From: Galaxea fascicularis
Taxonomy: Eukaryota; Cnidaria; Anthozoa; Scleractinia; Euphylliidae
Assembly (NCBI GenBank): GCA_948470475.1
Contig: OX419336.1
Location: 32,986,915-33,050,914 of the forward strand
Length of the DNA: 64,000 nucleotides
Direction of reading: 5' to 3'
Of this stretch, positions 36,401 through 48,400 are shown piece by piece. Both the position numbers and the translations under genes were made by a program. Every line of letters begins with the position of its first letter. Position 1 is the first letter of the stretch. The notes below the pieces were generated by a model, which worked only from the letters and a program-made list of their open reading frames with translations, ran no database searches and had not been told where the DNA came from.

Positions 36401-39130
36401 AGAGATGTCTTTTATTGTCACAAAACTTCCCACGGGAAACGGGGTAAGGGAAACTTTAAAAAAACATTGCCATTTGTGGATACGAAGAAAAAAAAGAAAC
36501 TCGGCCGAATTTTCACCGTGGGTACCACAGCATCCCACGGAATAAGCGTCATATTACATTCATGTGATAGAAAAAAAATCACAACTCAGATCACAAAACT
36601 ATGGATTGGTGACTACCGACAACCAAACAAAATCACAGAGACGTGGAAAAAACCGATAAGAAGACTGACCGGTTTAAGCTGGGGAGCAGTTTTCAATTTT
36701 CTGTTGCGTTGGTTGATCATCGGAAGTTCACGAAAATTGGGCTTCTCGGAAGTGAGAAGTTAATATTTTGAAAACATACTAATCCAGGCCGTCAGAGAGT
36801 CAAAAATATCTTTGTCATTTCCTGAGTGTCAAGATTTGCAAAGATAAGCGGCTTCATTACGAGAAATTTATGTTCTTCATTTTCCGGCAGATGCTTTTCA
36901 TTTTTCAATCACCCTCAACCTTCCGACACTTGTTTTGCAGTTTATGGCCAATCTGTACTTCATTTTCGTAGCTAGTTTTGCTATATTTTCTAGATTTACA
37001 CTTTCATTTCTAAGCATTGAAACAATTTATGAAATTGTATGCAGAGACAGGTATGTTTTCTTAAAATTTTTACATGTTCAGCCGGTTTTAAGCCAAACGC
37101 ATTTTAAACGAGAACGCTGCCACGGCGTTAACGATGAAGGTGAGTAAAACAAGGCATCACAGCGTTGCTCAAGACTGCAAAAATGACCTACCCACGAACT
37201 AGGCGATGCTTCAGAGATGGCATTTCTGCAAATCACCCTCTTGATAGTAACAACTGATGTCATATCATTGAAAAATAGAGAGGCGGATAAATCAAATTTG
37301 ATTGGGTGAAATATACTTCCGTACTTGTGAAATGCAAACGTGCAAATATTTAAACAATAAAACGTTTAAAGTAGGCGTTTTCTACTCTTGCAGTCATGGA
37401 CATACAATATGGAAAATTATTTGATATTATTCTTTCATCTGTTTAGGATGATTTACGATCTGGTACCCTGGTGATACATTACAATGCTTTTATGACCTTG
37501 TCACTCTTTTGCATATCTTCTAGTTCATGGCTTGAGGTGAAATTGACCTCCTTCATTTCTTTAAAAACTTAAGAGACTTACTGTTTAGTATTCTAATTCG
37601 CTCAGGATGAAAGTTTTAGATTGCAAGATATAGCTGAATATATTTTGACGCTGTTGTGTTGGTCCATCTGGTGGTTATTTAGATGACTCCTTACAAAGTT
37701 TTCTTTTGCCCTTTATTTTAAGCCGCTTACGATAAGTGGACAAAGAAAAAAAAAGTTGAAAAAAAAAAGAAAAAAAAAAGAAAAATTTCAATTAATAGAC
37801 ATAAGCATAGCGAGCTCGTTTTGTTGTATCGACCCTGTTGTTCCTTTTATCTTTGAAGTAAACATGTAGACTGGTTTCTCAGTATTGGCTGGTTGTTAAC
37901 CTCCCGCTGAGATCAATTCTATAGAAACATCGAGCGAGTAGTGCTAGTATTGGTTTATCCAGTAACCCAGTGACCGGTCTTCCAAGTAATTAAACGGCAA
38001 GCTTAAGACTTACCTCTTCTGACAGTTAATTCGGAACGAAGCTCTGACCTAGGTGCGAAAAGACCAAAAACCTTACTGACTGACCGGTATATTAATTCAC
38101 TTCCTAGCTCAGTAGTGTTTCCCCATCGGAAAAAATTCGGAATCAGTTGCGAACTGGAAAAGGAACCAAACAACGCAGATGGACTAAATTAAGTCGACCA
38201 ATGACTTTTCATCGAGGCGATAAATGGAAATCTTGAAGTGTAAAGTTGCCTTCACAAAACTTTTTTATCGAGCAGTACACCCTAAGGTTCTGCGTGAACG
38301 ACATATATCAGTCCCGCGCGTTAAATCTTCCAAAATCCTCTTAAAAGTATCTCTAGGTTGGCTTAGTACACGTTTGAACAGAGTAAAACGCCAACGGTGC
38401 AACCATCAACACAAACAGCATTTATGATATAAAAAACCAAACAAACAAACAACTACAATAGATGCTAAGGAGAATGAGATGACGTTGCAAAAATTTTGCA
38501 CATGGTCTTGGTAAGACGCTTTCAATGTCGCCGATATCAGTGACTAATTTATAGGCCGAAGAGCTTTTAAGGAATTCTATACCCTTTAAAATGATAGGTT
38601 ATCTCTAAATCTTGAAGCAACATTTTGTATTTTTAGAGTTCACAAACTGGATTGATCAGTGTTTTTATGACATGGATCGCCTACGGCGCCCACATTGTAA
38701 AACGGCTAGATCGCCCGGGACTAATTGCCCCGGCATCCTACTCAAGGTCATCATAAATTTCTATTTTGTAGAAACGGTTTTTTGGTTTCGAAACAAACAG
38801 GAAGAGCAGAAAAGGATCGCAACTGGGTTGATCACGAAAAACAAAACCAGGTATCGTAGGATTGTGCCAAGATAAAGGCTTTAACTCACACGGGAACTTC
38901 GCCAAAATGTCAACGAAAACCTCTGCTCTCGATGCAAATAAGTTTTATTATGGCTAGTTCTGTTGCAAATTTATAGCCTTCTATATTCCATATCACATGT
39001 GACCTTAAACGCAAAGTTGCTTTATAAGGGTTTGAATAACTACAACTCCGTGTCACGGAAGTGAATCATGTGTTTGGCTGTATTTCAGTTTTTGTCCGTC
39101 TTGTGACGTGATTGAACTCCGTCGTCCAAG
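33421..39130. other. Gene-poor interval
   Basis: No supported gene in 5.7 kb. It contains A-rich tracts (37747-37787), a repeat-like stretch at 34965-35085 with AACCC/GGGTT words, and a GCGGGTTCAAACC segment near 36368 that resembles a tRNA B-box and may mark an old SINE. Open frames of 60-122 codons lack domains. Confidence 0.45.
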
Positions 39131-40303
39131 ATGGATGTGAACGAGTCCGAAGTTTTCTATTTCGTAGACACAAATACATCTTCCACCATTTCTTCCGTAT
39201 ATTTTGGAGCCTCAATGGTGATGATTTTTAAAGCAGTTGCATACGTGGCAATCATGTTGCTGTCTTTATGTGGAAACACACTTGTCCTCGTTGTTGTTAA
39301 GAAGAATATTGGGGGACAGATGAGATCAACACGCTGCTACCTTCTCACAAGTATGGCCGCTATTGATTTGCTTATCACTGTGGGTAGCATGCCAGAAAGG
39401 TTAACAAGAGTCTTGGCTAATGACGAGTGGCTCATTCACGGCTCATTGGGATTAGCACTTTGCAAAATGACGAACTTCTTTGAAAAGCTCTCTCTCAGTG
39501 TATCCACTCTTAACATTGTCCTCGTCTCAATAGATCGATTTTTGGCGATCATGTTTCCTCGCAAAACCTGCCTTACAAGCAGCCGGGTGATTAAAGCTAT
39601 TGGCTTGGTATGGTTATTTTCCGCAATTTATTGTTCTCCAATTCTTTATTATGGCGGTCTGTTAAAGGAAAACGAAATGACTTTATGCAAAGTTCGACGT
39701 TTTTTTCCGCACTGGAAAGCCTGGTACTTACTTTTTCTGGCACAACTCCTGCTAAGTCTTGTTTTAGTTTTACTTCTCTACGGTGTAATTATCTACAAAC
39801 TTTGGCAACGCCAGTCTCGACGTCGCAACATCAGATTAGGGAGGGTTGATTCCCATGCAGCAAACCGAGCTGCCCGAGGTGCAAAAATAAACAGAAAAGT
39901 TCTCAAAATGGTGGCGGCGATTTTGATCGCGTTTTACGTCTGTTTCCTTCCGTACTGGTTAGGTTGGGTCTTTTGTTCATATTACCATCTGATATGCAAC
40001 GACACCTACATATTTATTTCCATTTATCTTTCCTATGCCAACAGTAGCTTGAATCCCATTATTTACTGCGCATTCAGCGAGAGTTTCCGACTAGCCTTTA
40101 AATTAGTCGCGGGAGAAATGTGTCCTTGTTTCCGTATTTGTCCTAGAGGAGGTGGTGTGCAGCGCCGCGTGAGCCCTCAGATGGCGCTCAATGCAGTAGC
40201 TGAATTGTCACCAGACTTCATCATGAGGAATCAGGGCGAAATCAAAGACAAAGACGAGAAAGAAAACCGAAAATGGATGGGCAGTGTTGATCAAGTGGTC
40301 TGA
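39131..40303 (+). CDS. Class A GPCR, peptide-receptor-like, third family member
   Basis: Intronless, 390 residues from the ATG at 39131. Seven TM segments with GN in TM1 (LCGNTLVLVV), AAIDLL in TM2, a TM3 ending SIDRFLAI, TM6 FYVCFLPYW (Phe in place of the toggle Trp) and TM7 NPIIY. It shares with the 26565 and 32338 receptors the blocks MPERLTRVLANDEWL, CKVRRFF and LPYW-GWVFCSYY, but overall it is clearly more diverged than those two are from each other. The C-tail has a Cys-rich stretch (CPCFRICP) and then a long charged tail. It belongs to a local receptor cluster built by duplication. Ligand unknown; neuropeptide-type by inference. Confidence 0.9.
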   Translation: MDVNESEVFYFVDTNTSSTISSVYFGASMVMIFKAVAYVAIMLLSLCGNTLVLVVVKKNIGGQMRSTRCYLLTSMAAIDLLITVGSMPERLTRVLANDEWLIHGSLGLALCKMTNFFEKLSLSVSTLNIVLVSIDRFLAIMFPRKTCLTSSRVIKAIGLVWLFSAIYCSPILYYGGLLKENEMTLCKVRRFFPHWKAWYLLFLAQLLLSLVLVLLLYGVIIYKLWQRQSRRRNIRLGRVDSHAANRAARGAKINRKVLKMVAAILIAFYVCFLPYWLGWVFCSYYHLICNDTYIFISIYLSYANSSLNPIIYCAFSESFRLAFKLVAGEMCPCFRICPRGGGVQRRVSPQMALNAVAELSPDFIMRNQGEIKDKDEKENRKWMGSVDQVV

Positions 40304-40368
40304 TTGGCTTTGGCTTGCATTATCAGTCGGTACTGAAGCTCAGTTCACTTCTGATTGTCTTTAAAAAA

Positions 40369-40640
40369 AAATACTGTGTTTATGGTGACGTGGAAGTGCA
40401 CCTAGCTATCCAAGCTAGTTTACAGGCACTCCACTCAAATTCAAAGAAACAATAATTCAAATAAACTTAACGTGATAAGAATCCCAACCGGCGGGAGGCA
40501 ATCCAGTTGGCTATTTACAAGGATGACCGAGGAAATGAACCAGGCACTTAACCAGAACAATACCAGCTGGTGGCCAGAGTGGAATTTGAACCCAGGTTAC
40601 CGCATTGAAATCCAGCGCCCTAACCACTCGACCATCCTTG
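40369..40640 (-). mobile_element. SINE family A, copy 3 (near full length)
   Basis: On the minus strand: head GGATGGTCGAGTGGTTAGGG, B-box GGTTCAAATTCC, then CTGGTGTTGTTCTG-like body (here TGGTATTGTTCTGGTTAAGT) and the tail TAAACACAGTATT. It lies 70 bp downstream of the third GPCR. Confidence 0.85.
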
Positions 40641-40732
40641 GTTTTCACTGTACCTTAGTCTGTGTCAAATCTTCAGTTACATGGCAAACAGTGGTTTGTG
40701 GTTCATAAAAATGGTGGTCCCTGCAGTTACAT

Positions 40733-40893
40733 GAGGGTAGCCAGGATTTTTTAAAGGACGGGGGGGGGCACACTGTGTCAAACACAGGGTACTCACCAGA
40801 TTGTCAACTGAATATTGTAGGTTTTTTGCTTTAAAAGGCTTGCAAAGGGGGGGGGAGTCATGGGCACCCCAGGACCCCCCTTAGTTACACCCT
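40733..40893. mobile_element. GGGCGTAGCCAGG MITE, copy 2
   Basis: Same block order as 29366-29518, with GGGTAGCCAGG at the left, GTCAAACACAGGGTACTCAC inside and TTAGTTACACCC at the right. Terminal inverted repeats have several mismatches, so it is the older of the two. Confidence 0.8.
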
Positions 40894-41017
40894 TGCAGTT
40901 ACGTGCATTAATATAAAAACTGGACATAAGTGAGGAATTTGGAAACTTGACTGTATTCTAAAAGGGCCACTGTCACCGGACCCTTGTTACAGGGTTGTTC
41001 AAATTGCGAGAAAAAAG

Positions 41018-42099
41018 CACAGTCGAATCTCTCTAATATGGACACCGAAGGGACAGAGCAAAGTGTCCGTATTAGAGAGGTGTCCGTTGTATAGAGGTCA
41101 CGAATATTACGTCACTTTAAAGGCTCTGTTGATGGTAGTAAGTGTTCTTTAAGTCAAAACTAGCCCAAACAAGTCTTTGAGGTGCATATCCGTAATTATA
41201 AGTCTTTCAAGTGAAAACGTCGAGAAGAAAAGAGGTAGAAAAAGGAAAGCAACAACTGAGAGTCTTCAAAGAATAAGAAATCTTGATGATAAATGGCAAT
41301 GACATGTTGATATATAATTTTGCTGATTGAAAACAAATGATACTGTTATCGTATGAATAGTGAGACATTTCAACTTCACTACACATACAAATACAATCCA
41401 TTAGGTTTATTTTGGTTTCTTTCGGCCTCGCACCAGCAGCAAGCATGAACCACATACATGTGGAACAATAACAACAACTAATTGACTACAGGGGAACGAT
41501 TCCCTGTGACACCGCCGGATACGAAAAACCAACAAAACCCCCGTGGAGAAAACGTGGCGAAACGTATTCCCCGAACCAATGCAGTGCCACAAACCCTCCT
41601 GAGTTTAGAAGACCTCTTATTACAAAATAATAATGATTTATAAAAGAAACAAAAGCTACACGGACTAAGGCAGGCCTAGAATGCCTCACCGCGTGATGAA
41701 CTGACACTTTATAGACAACCTGCTACCCATCATGCCCTACACCAATCGTACCCAGACCCTTCTGTTCTCGTGCCATAGAAATATCAATTTCTGTCTTATT
41801 CGCACACTCAACCGTCAGAAATTACATAATTGATTACACTTTGATATGTAAGGACAAACAAAATCGTGTTGAATAAGAACTGTCATCATTGGAGTGTCCG
41901 TAATTAAGAGGTTAAGTTTGTATGAATTTTCTCGCTGGGGCCGAGATTTCGTGTCCGTTGTCCGTACTATAGAGGGTCCGTATTATAGAGGTTATTTTTA
42001 CAAAGAATGTATGGGCATTTTCCCGGGCCTAAGTGAACTCTCCGTATTAGAGAGGTGTCCGCATTAGAGAGGTGTCCGTAAGGAGAGGTTCAACTGTAC
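41018..42099. mobile_element. TIR element with GTCCGTATTAGAGAGG repeats
   Basis: The left end ACAGTCGAATCTCTCTAATA is inverted at the right as GAGAGGTTCAACTGTA. Near both ends the word GTCCGTATTAGAGAGGT recurs several times (41068, 41975, 42045-42080), as subterminal repeats. The 1.1-kb interior has no transposase I can recognise; 41390-41700 may be a second, nested element. Non-autonomous. Confidence 0.7.
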
Positions 42100-42607
42100 T
42101 TTTTCTATGGCACAAACAGCGAGTGTAACGCGAAGACGGTTCAGATTTCAAGACATTTCATGGACAGAAAGAAACTAATTATGGCGATTTTTCCGGCACA
42201 ACGACAAAACATGAAAAGGTTAGGCTAGGTTTTTCAAGTCCTTTAGCTGATCCAACTCTTCTTCATCCTTCATCCGTGGCCACAGACTACAACAATGCAT
42301 ATATCAAGTACTTTGTGAGGAAAGTGAAAAAATGTAATATGATTCTTTTTGTTGGGCCTAATATTAATGTTAAAATATTCTTCAAAATGTAAAAAGCAGA
42401 TGTGAATATTATGCTTCTGCCAGTGGAGATGGAACAATCGAAGCCCGTGCAAATGCTGCAGGTAGTGTTCATAACCGCGATATTTAATAATAAATCTTCA
42501 TCTTCTGACCCGTCGTTCAAATGTTTGATTTTCATATATTCACACTCATTTATTCATCCTTCACAGGTTTATCACGAAACCACAAAATCACCAGTTTCCA
42601 GTTGGCT

Positions 42608-43091
42608 TACCGTAAAAGCTCTATTAAGCCCCGGGGGGCTGGGGGGGAAGGCTATTTAATTTCGATCAGGCCTTATTAACGGGGGGTAAAAGGTAAAGTC
42701 ACCTTATTTAACGTCGGTAGTTCCTTCAGCTACGAGGCTGGTATCAATGGAAGCCGACGGTGCGCCCTTTACCCCCCTCCCTCTGTCAGTGCTCCGTTTT
42801 AAGGGTATTTAAAGCTATAGCTACACGGATCAGAGGAAAGTCGAAACAGACGTTGAAGTCACCGGGAATCGAACCAGGGACCTCTTGCTCCGAAAGCCGC
42901 GCACTAACCAACTGAGCCACGCCTGTCCCTTATGGCCTGGGGCTTATTAGAGAGGGGGCTTACTATGATTAGAAAGGGGGTGGTGGGGAGGCCTATTACA
43001 AAAATCGACTTCTAAACGGGGGCTTATTGGAGAATCGGCGGGGGGGGGGGAAGGGTAATAGAGAGAGGGGCTTAATAGAGCTTCTACGGTA
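42608..43091. mobile_element. MITE-like element carrying a nested SINE
   Basis: TACCGTAAAAGCTCTATTAA at 42608 is inverted at the right as TTAATAGAGCTTCTACGGTA ending at 43091, with one mismatch. GTTGGC precedes and follows the element (42601-42606; 43092-43097), a possible target duplication. A tRNA-derived SINE sits within it. Confidence 0.75.
42685..42933 (-). mobile_element. tRNA-derived SINE (GGCGTGGCTCAGTTGG head)
   Basis: The minus strand from 42930 shows GACAGGCGTGGCTCAGTTGG, then GGTTCGATTCCCGG as B-box, with a loop CTTTCGGAGC that does not form a standard anticodon stem. The body runs to about 42690. It is inserted inside the 42608-43091 inverted-repeat element, so it is the younger insertion. 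Confidence 0.8.
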
Positions 43092-43362
43092 GTTGGCGGC
43101 CCTGGGTTCGACTTCCCCCCAAGCCCAGACAAGCCTGAATATTTTCAGGCTTTATGTTCATAACTGCGATGATCATATTCATCTTCATTCGCTCCTAGCA
43201 TTGCTGGTTCAAACATGCTGGTCGTGTTTGAGCACTGCTTTGGATTAGGGGAGAGTTGTCTGCAGTGTTTGTACCAACAACTATATGGTGTTCAAATACA
43301 CCCAACATGGAGCCAACTGTATTGGAAGTTTGCAACAGTTTTTTGTGCAAGACCATGTCATT

Positions 43363-44493
43363 TCAACCTGTCTGTATGGATGAAATTAGGTCTCTTGAGC
43401 AAACTGAGCCCCTTTCTCTATCGCGGAAATCTAATTTCAAAAGCGAGGACGTCTTAGTTTCAATGCTTGAAGATTTGGAAAACATCTTAAAATTGTCATG
43501 CCTCTCTGGCGTTTGTTTGGCCACCCCACGAGAATGGCTCACTTGACAATCGTCGATGACAGTAATAGTTCGATTTACTGAACAGGTGGAAAAACAAACT
43601 CTGAACTGACGAATCAGCTCTCGCTTGAAGGTTTGATTCCTTATTCCATACACCACAGGATTACACATACTGTTGGCGTAACCTAGTAACAATGTGCTTA
43701 TATCTATAGCTCTTGGGAGGGGGTACGAATAGTAGACATCGATGAACATGGTGATGGCAAAAGGAGCCCAACAAACCATGAAACAAGCTACAACAATCAG
43801 TAAAGTGTTGGTAATCTTTACTTCCTCTTGTGTCATTCTGTAGCGCCTCCTAAATCTGCCATTTTCAGCCTCTGTTTTGTCTGGTTTTATATTTTCCCTG
43901 TGCTGATGGACTCGCCGTTTTGTCTTCCTTGTGAATTTTAAAATGTAAAAGTATGAAACAGACAAGGCGACTAAGGGCCCAAAGAAACACAATGTGAGCA
44001 TGAAATACATGTAGAAAACATCAGAACGCCAAAATACAAAACAGTAGGATTTCCCGGGGATATAGCGATATTCCGCCCAGCCAAACAGAGGAGGGACGGA
44101 TATCAAAGAGGAAATCAACCACACAGTTGCTCCAAATAAGAGAGATCTTCTTGGTTTAAAGACGGCAGGGTAGGTTTTCCACTGTACCACATAATAATAT
44201 CTGTTGATCGCTATCATAGCAAGCGACATCACCGAAGAAACAAACGAGAGCATCGTGGTAAATCCCAATAATTTGCACGCTGTTTCTCCGAATATCCACC
44301 TCTGTTTTATGATCGTCACCACTGTGATTGGCATATTTAATACGGAGACGAGTAAATCGGCAAAGGCAAGATTAAGAAGGAAACCATTACTGATAGTTCG
44401 AAGGGCTCTCTTTCTTGTAAAGATAACAAACAGAGTTATATTTCCAAGAACAGAAACTGTGCAAATGATGACGATGCCTCTGCTTACTGACGA
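43363..44493 (-). CDS. Class A GPCR, melatonin-receptor-like, 5-prime exon not found
   Basis: The frame is open from 44493 to the stop at 43363 and covers all seven TM segments: TM1 with LGN, TM2 NLAFADLLV, TM3 ending AINRY (NRY in place of DRY), TM6 CWAPF, TM7 NPVVYGIRNQTFKRE. AINRY and the NPxxYG-x-x-NQ-F pattern resemble melatonin receptors (family recollection), though ligand cannot be inferred. No ATG lies in the frame upstream of TM2, and a stop at 44494-44496 closes it, so TM1 must be joined by splicing to an upstream exon; AG dinucleotides at about 44480-44500 could be the acceptor. The C-tail is long, Ser-rich and ends about 43363. Unrelated in detail to the three neighbouring receptors. 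Confidence 0.85.
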   Translation of the reverse strand, partial: SSVSRGIVIICTVSVLGNITLFVIFTRKRALRTISNGFLLNLAFADLLVSVLNMPITVVTIIKQRWIFGETACKLLGFTTMLSFVSSVMSLAMIAINRYYYVVQWKTYPAVFKPRRSLLFGATVWLISSLISVPPLFGWAEYRYIPGKSYCFVFWRSDVFYMYFMLTLCFFGPLVALSVSYFYILKFTRKTKRRVHQHRENIKPDKTEAENGRFRRRYRMTQEEVKITNTLLIVVACFMVCWAPFAITMFIDVYYSYPLPRAIDISTLLLGYANSMCNPVVYGIRNQTFKRELIRQFRVCFSTCSVNRTITVIDDCQVSHSRGVAKQTPERHDNFKMFSKSSSIETKTSSLLKLDFRDRERGSVCSRDLISSIQTG

Positions 44494-45419
44494 TCAAGCC
44501 GAGTTCTTACAGCTGAATGAGATAGTTTTAGGCTCGGTGATGGTGTGCAACCGTTTTCTTGGAGTGAGTGTGATATTGGTCGGTAATTATGGGAAAGCAG
44601 GTGCAGTGAATACTAATCTGTGCAGTAAACGTTGTTAATATTGATGTATTTGTTCATTCATCTTTACTGAAAAGGTTTGAAACCTGTAAATTGATTTTGA
44701 CAAATCTGTGTATCGTAACATTCAGTCGCTTTATTATTATTCGGCCATGACGAAAAAAAAAAGAGCTATATGAATTGATTTATAACAGCCTTTTTTCTTT
44801 CATTTTGGAAGAAGTTTCTTACAATAGACAGTACGTGAAGAACTACGTGAAACGGACTGAAGCGTACTACGGATTACTAAACACAATTATAAAAGTGACG
44901 CATGTAGAATGCACAGGACATTAGAACTGATATAGAATTATTCGATTTGCACCGTCTTATGCATCGAGGACTTTATTTAGCATCTATAGCCGTCGAGGTG
45001 GCATTTAATTAGTTCGTACAAACCTGTTGCTAAGTAATTTTGACATAACAACTTTGCCAAAAATTAAAATGGTAATTTTACCAGCTGAACTAAGAAAATC
45101 ACTGAATAGAAAGTGCGGAACTAATGAAAATGTAACTGCTTGTTCACGTACTACTTTTCAACATACTGAACTTTATGCAAGGAAATTTCTTATTCCTAAG
45201 CTGTTCTCCGCGCAAAGTGTTTCTATTCAACTCGAATTTGAGTGACACAGAAAGTGCCGCTTGGAACTCAACTACTGCCACGTCTCATCCAAACAGTTTA
45301 GAAATTGCACCAAAACCAGCTGAAAAATTTTCTCTATAGTATAAAATAACCACGTGGCATCTGGTACCAATCCAATGAACGACTGAGCTAGGTGGACTAA
45401 TTGGGGAGGGAGCAGTCAC

Positions 45420-48400
45420 ATGGTGCTAAAACCCAAGCCAAAATATCCGCGTGATTTTTTAAAACACAGTAGGATGTTGTCAAATAACAACAAAATGACC
45501 CGTGAGGATGGTATCTCTTCTAAGCCGGCTGAAGGCAACAAACGTATATTACATGATTTTGAAATACAACCTGATGGATTGAAATCTTATGCTGTTTGTT
45601 TAGCAGCGACGCTTTGTAATGTCGTGGTGATGGGGTATTGTTACAGCTATGGTGTCATCTTCCCTCCACTTCTTACACATTTTCAGGAAGACAAAGCCAC
45701 GACAGGTAATTGCAGATATGTGACTTAATTGTAAAGAGGTTTTGACCACATCTGATTTTCGGATAGTATCGTACATGTGTAAAATTATCAAATGTGTTAT
45801 AATTATTCATTTTTGCAGCACTGCTAACAAACAATTTTGGCAATAACTGAACCGCCACCTGCTACCGATGTAAATAAGCGCTGAACGCACTTTTAAGTGG
45901 TGACTCTCACGGGAAAATTTTTCACTTCCAGCCGCTCGGAATATTGACACAGCCTGTTATAATGAGAAACTAAAAACGAGTTTGTTTTCTCGAACTCCTT
46001 CCGTGATACTGATATGCATACCATAAAAGGAACCCGGCCAACAAATAATTAACAATTAGACCCGTGGCCCTTGAGGGTGAAGGATCTAATTGTTTTAGTA
46101 TCACCCAACTAGTCGGACAGAAAAGGCAATACTAAAGTTAGCAAATGCAAGTTGAAGAAATATTTATTTGGGAATAAAACGAAAGAAAGCATCTCGCTCG
46201 ATTGCCACTCGAGGACTGTTACTAATAGTCATCTAGTAGAGTCACTAGTTGGGTGATACTAAATTGCAACTAATCGTCGCATTTGCACAAGGACAGTTCG
46301 TTCTTAGCGAACGAGATCTCTGATTGAAACTTAAGATGCCGTTTTGTTCATCCGTACTTAAATATCTCTAAGCTTAAACGTGACTTACACTTCTTTTTTT
46401 TTTCTTAAGAACGTCTGATTTTGGAGCTGGGATTCGACGTTCTTATTTTTTTCGCGATTTGAGCCTGAAAACGTTTTTAACGTGTTCTTAAGTTACATGG
46501 TGTACAGGGCACGATGTCGCACCAACCAACTGTTGGTAAATTTAGCTTTACAAAAGACATTGAACATAGAGGTTCGTGAACGCAACAGTTAAGTCTCCAG
46601 ATTTTTCAGTGAAACTCAGAAAAATTTCATGCACAGTGAATATAAATAAATAATCGAAATAAAGGCGTTCTTAACTGACTCTCAGCCTGGGTTATGTTCT
46701 GAACATGTTCTTAAAATTAATTTGGGCTAATCTCAGCCCGTCAACGTTCTTAAAAAAAAAGGTTCTTATGGAAAAAAAAGTGTAACACAGGAAAATCGAT
46801 ACGAGATCGTTTTGGTCGTTACGTTATTGCTGTGTTTTGTTATACAAGTTTGGGCCAAACCAGAGAGCTTGTCCCCGGCATTCAGTCGGCAGTTGTGCGT
46901 GTTCTAATTAAGTTACTTATTAATAAGTTCAACGCTGTGAATTAAAAGCCGGTAGAAATTAAAGCTTCCTCAACTGCTTTCATTGAAAACCTAAATGCCT
47001 TTAAGACAGGGTTATTTTTTGTTTTACCTCTCACCAGAACACACAAATATAGATTTAAGGGTATTTAATTTGTTTGCAGACATCGCCTGGAACATACCAT
47101 CTTTTCGTTTTCACAATGCGGACAATCTTTACTCGCCAAGCCAAGTAGGCAGACATGTACTACAATCGCTTGCGAAGCTACTCGGTTCCAGGCTATCTCT
47201 CTTGAGCTATTGACATGTACTCCAGGGATGATGTGTTCAGAGTCCACACACGTTCTGGCAAGCTCGCAGGCAAGATCAGATATAGAGCCGCAATGACAAT
47301 GAGAATTTATCCCCGATAAAGTTGAATGAAGTTACATTAGGTGATACACACTGAAGGTCATGTGCAATTGTATGTTCATTTCGCAGCATGGGTGGGATCC
47401 CTGTACATGTCACTCAGCAGTTTCCTCACACCAGTGGCCTCAAGCCTATGTGACCGCTATGGATGTCGTATCACCGCTATTTTGGGAGGCGTAGCATGTG
47501 TTCTTGGTCTACTGTTGACCTCACAAGCCCCAAGTATCTTCTCCATGTATCTAACCTACAGCACAATAGTAGGCTTTGGAACTTGTTGTGTGTACACCGC
47601 CAGTTTCGTTGTTGTTCCTCGATACTTTATGAGAAGGCGCGCTCAGGCGATTGGTATCGTATGCTGCGGATATGCAGGGGGCTCGCTTGTGATGGGTCCG
47701 CTTTTACAAGTATTATTGGACAGCCTTGGATGGAGAAACACGTTTATAGCCATGTCAGGAATGGCTTCAGTGATCTGTGTATTGGCGCTGGCTTATGATC
47801 CGCGCACAGCGAAAGAGATTGCAGCTACTGAGGAAGTAATAAACACGAAACAACTTCTGATCGCTGAAAAGCAATCGTCTTGGTACAGAGACATTTGCAC
47901 AAACACAGTACTTGTTACTTGGACAGTGAGTTGTACAGTATCATTCCTGGGATTATACAACCCTCAAGTTTTATTGGTAATCGATATCTGCTATTTTTGA
48001 TACGTTAGCAGGATTTTGTTTTTGGAAACATTTCAAATGAAATTTTTTTCTATACAATAACGCTAAAATAGGAACATTTTTTACGCAACTGGTCTCAGAA
48101 TTACGCGGAGGAGAAAGTAGTTTTTGTTAGGATAGTTGTGCGCGTTTTTCGTTATCAAAGTATTCAGCCGGCAGTATTTTCATCGACGCCCCTTCCCTCC
48201 CCCTCCGCCCTTTGTATACCTTTAATCTCCAATATTAACATGTTTATTCTCCTAACGGTTCTTACACATTTCATATGTTATCTGTTTGGAGAATTTGTAG
48301 AAACGTTAACTCAATCGATCCCTGGTGATCATTTCCTGTATTCTCTCAAGCCCTGTGTTATTGACAAACTAGTGACATGGTAAGGAGAATTTTCATAGTG

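Noticed and set aside
42860..42928. A tRNA gene on the minus strand
   Set aside because: The B box is perfect, but the anticodon arm does not fold and a long repeat body follows. Called a SINE.
43215..44638. Plus-strand frames of 80-144 codons
   Set aside because: They are antisense to the melatonin-receptor-like gene, whose seven TM segments explain the sequence.
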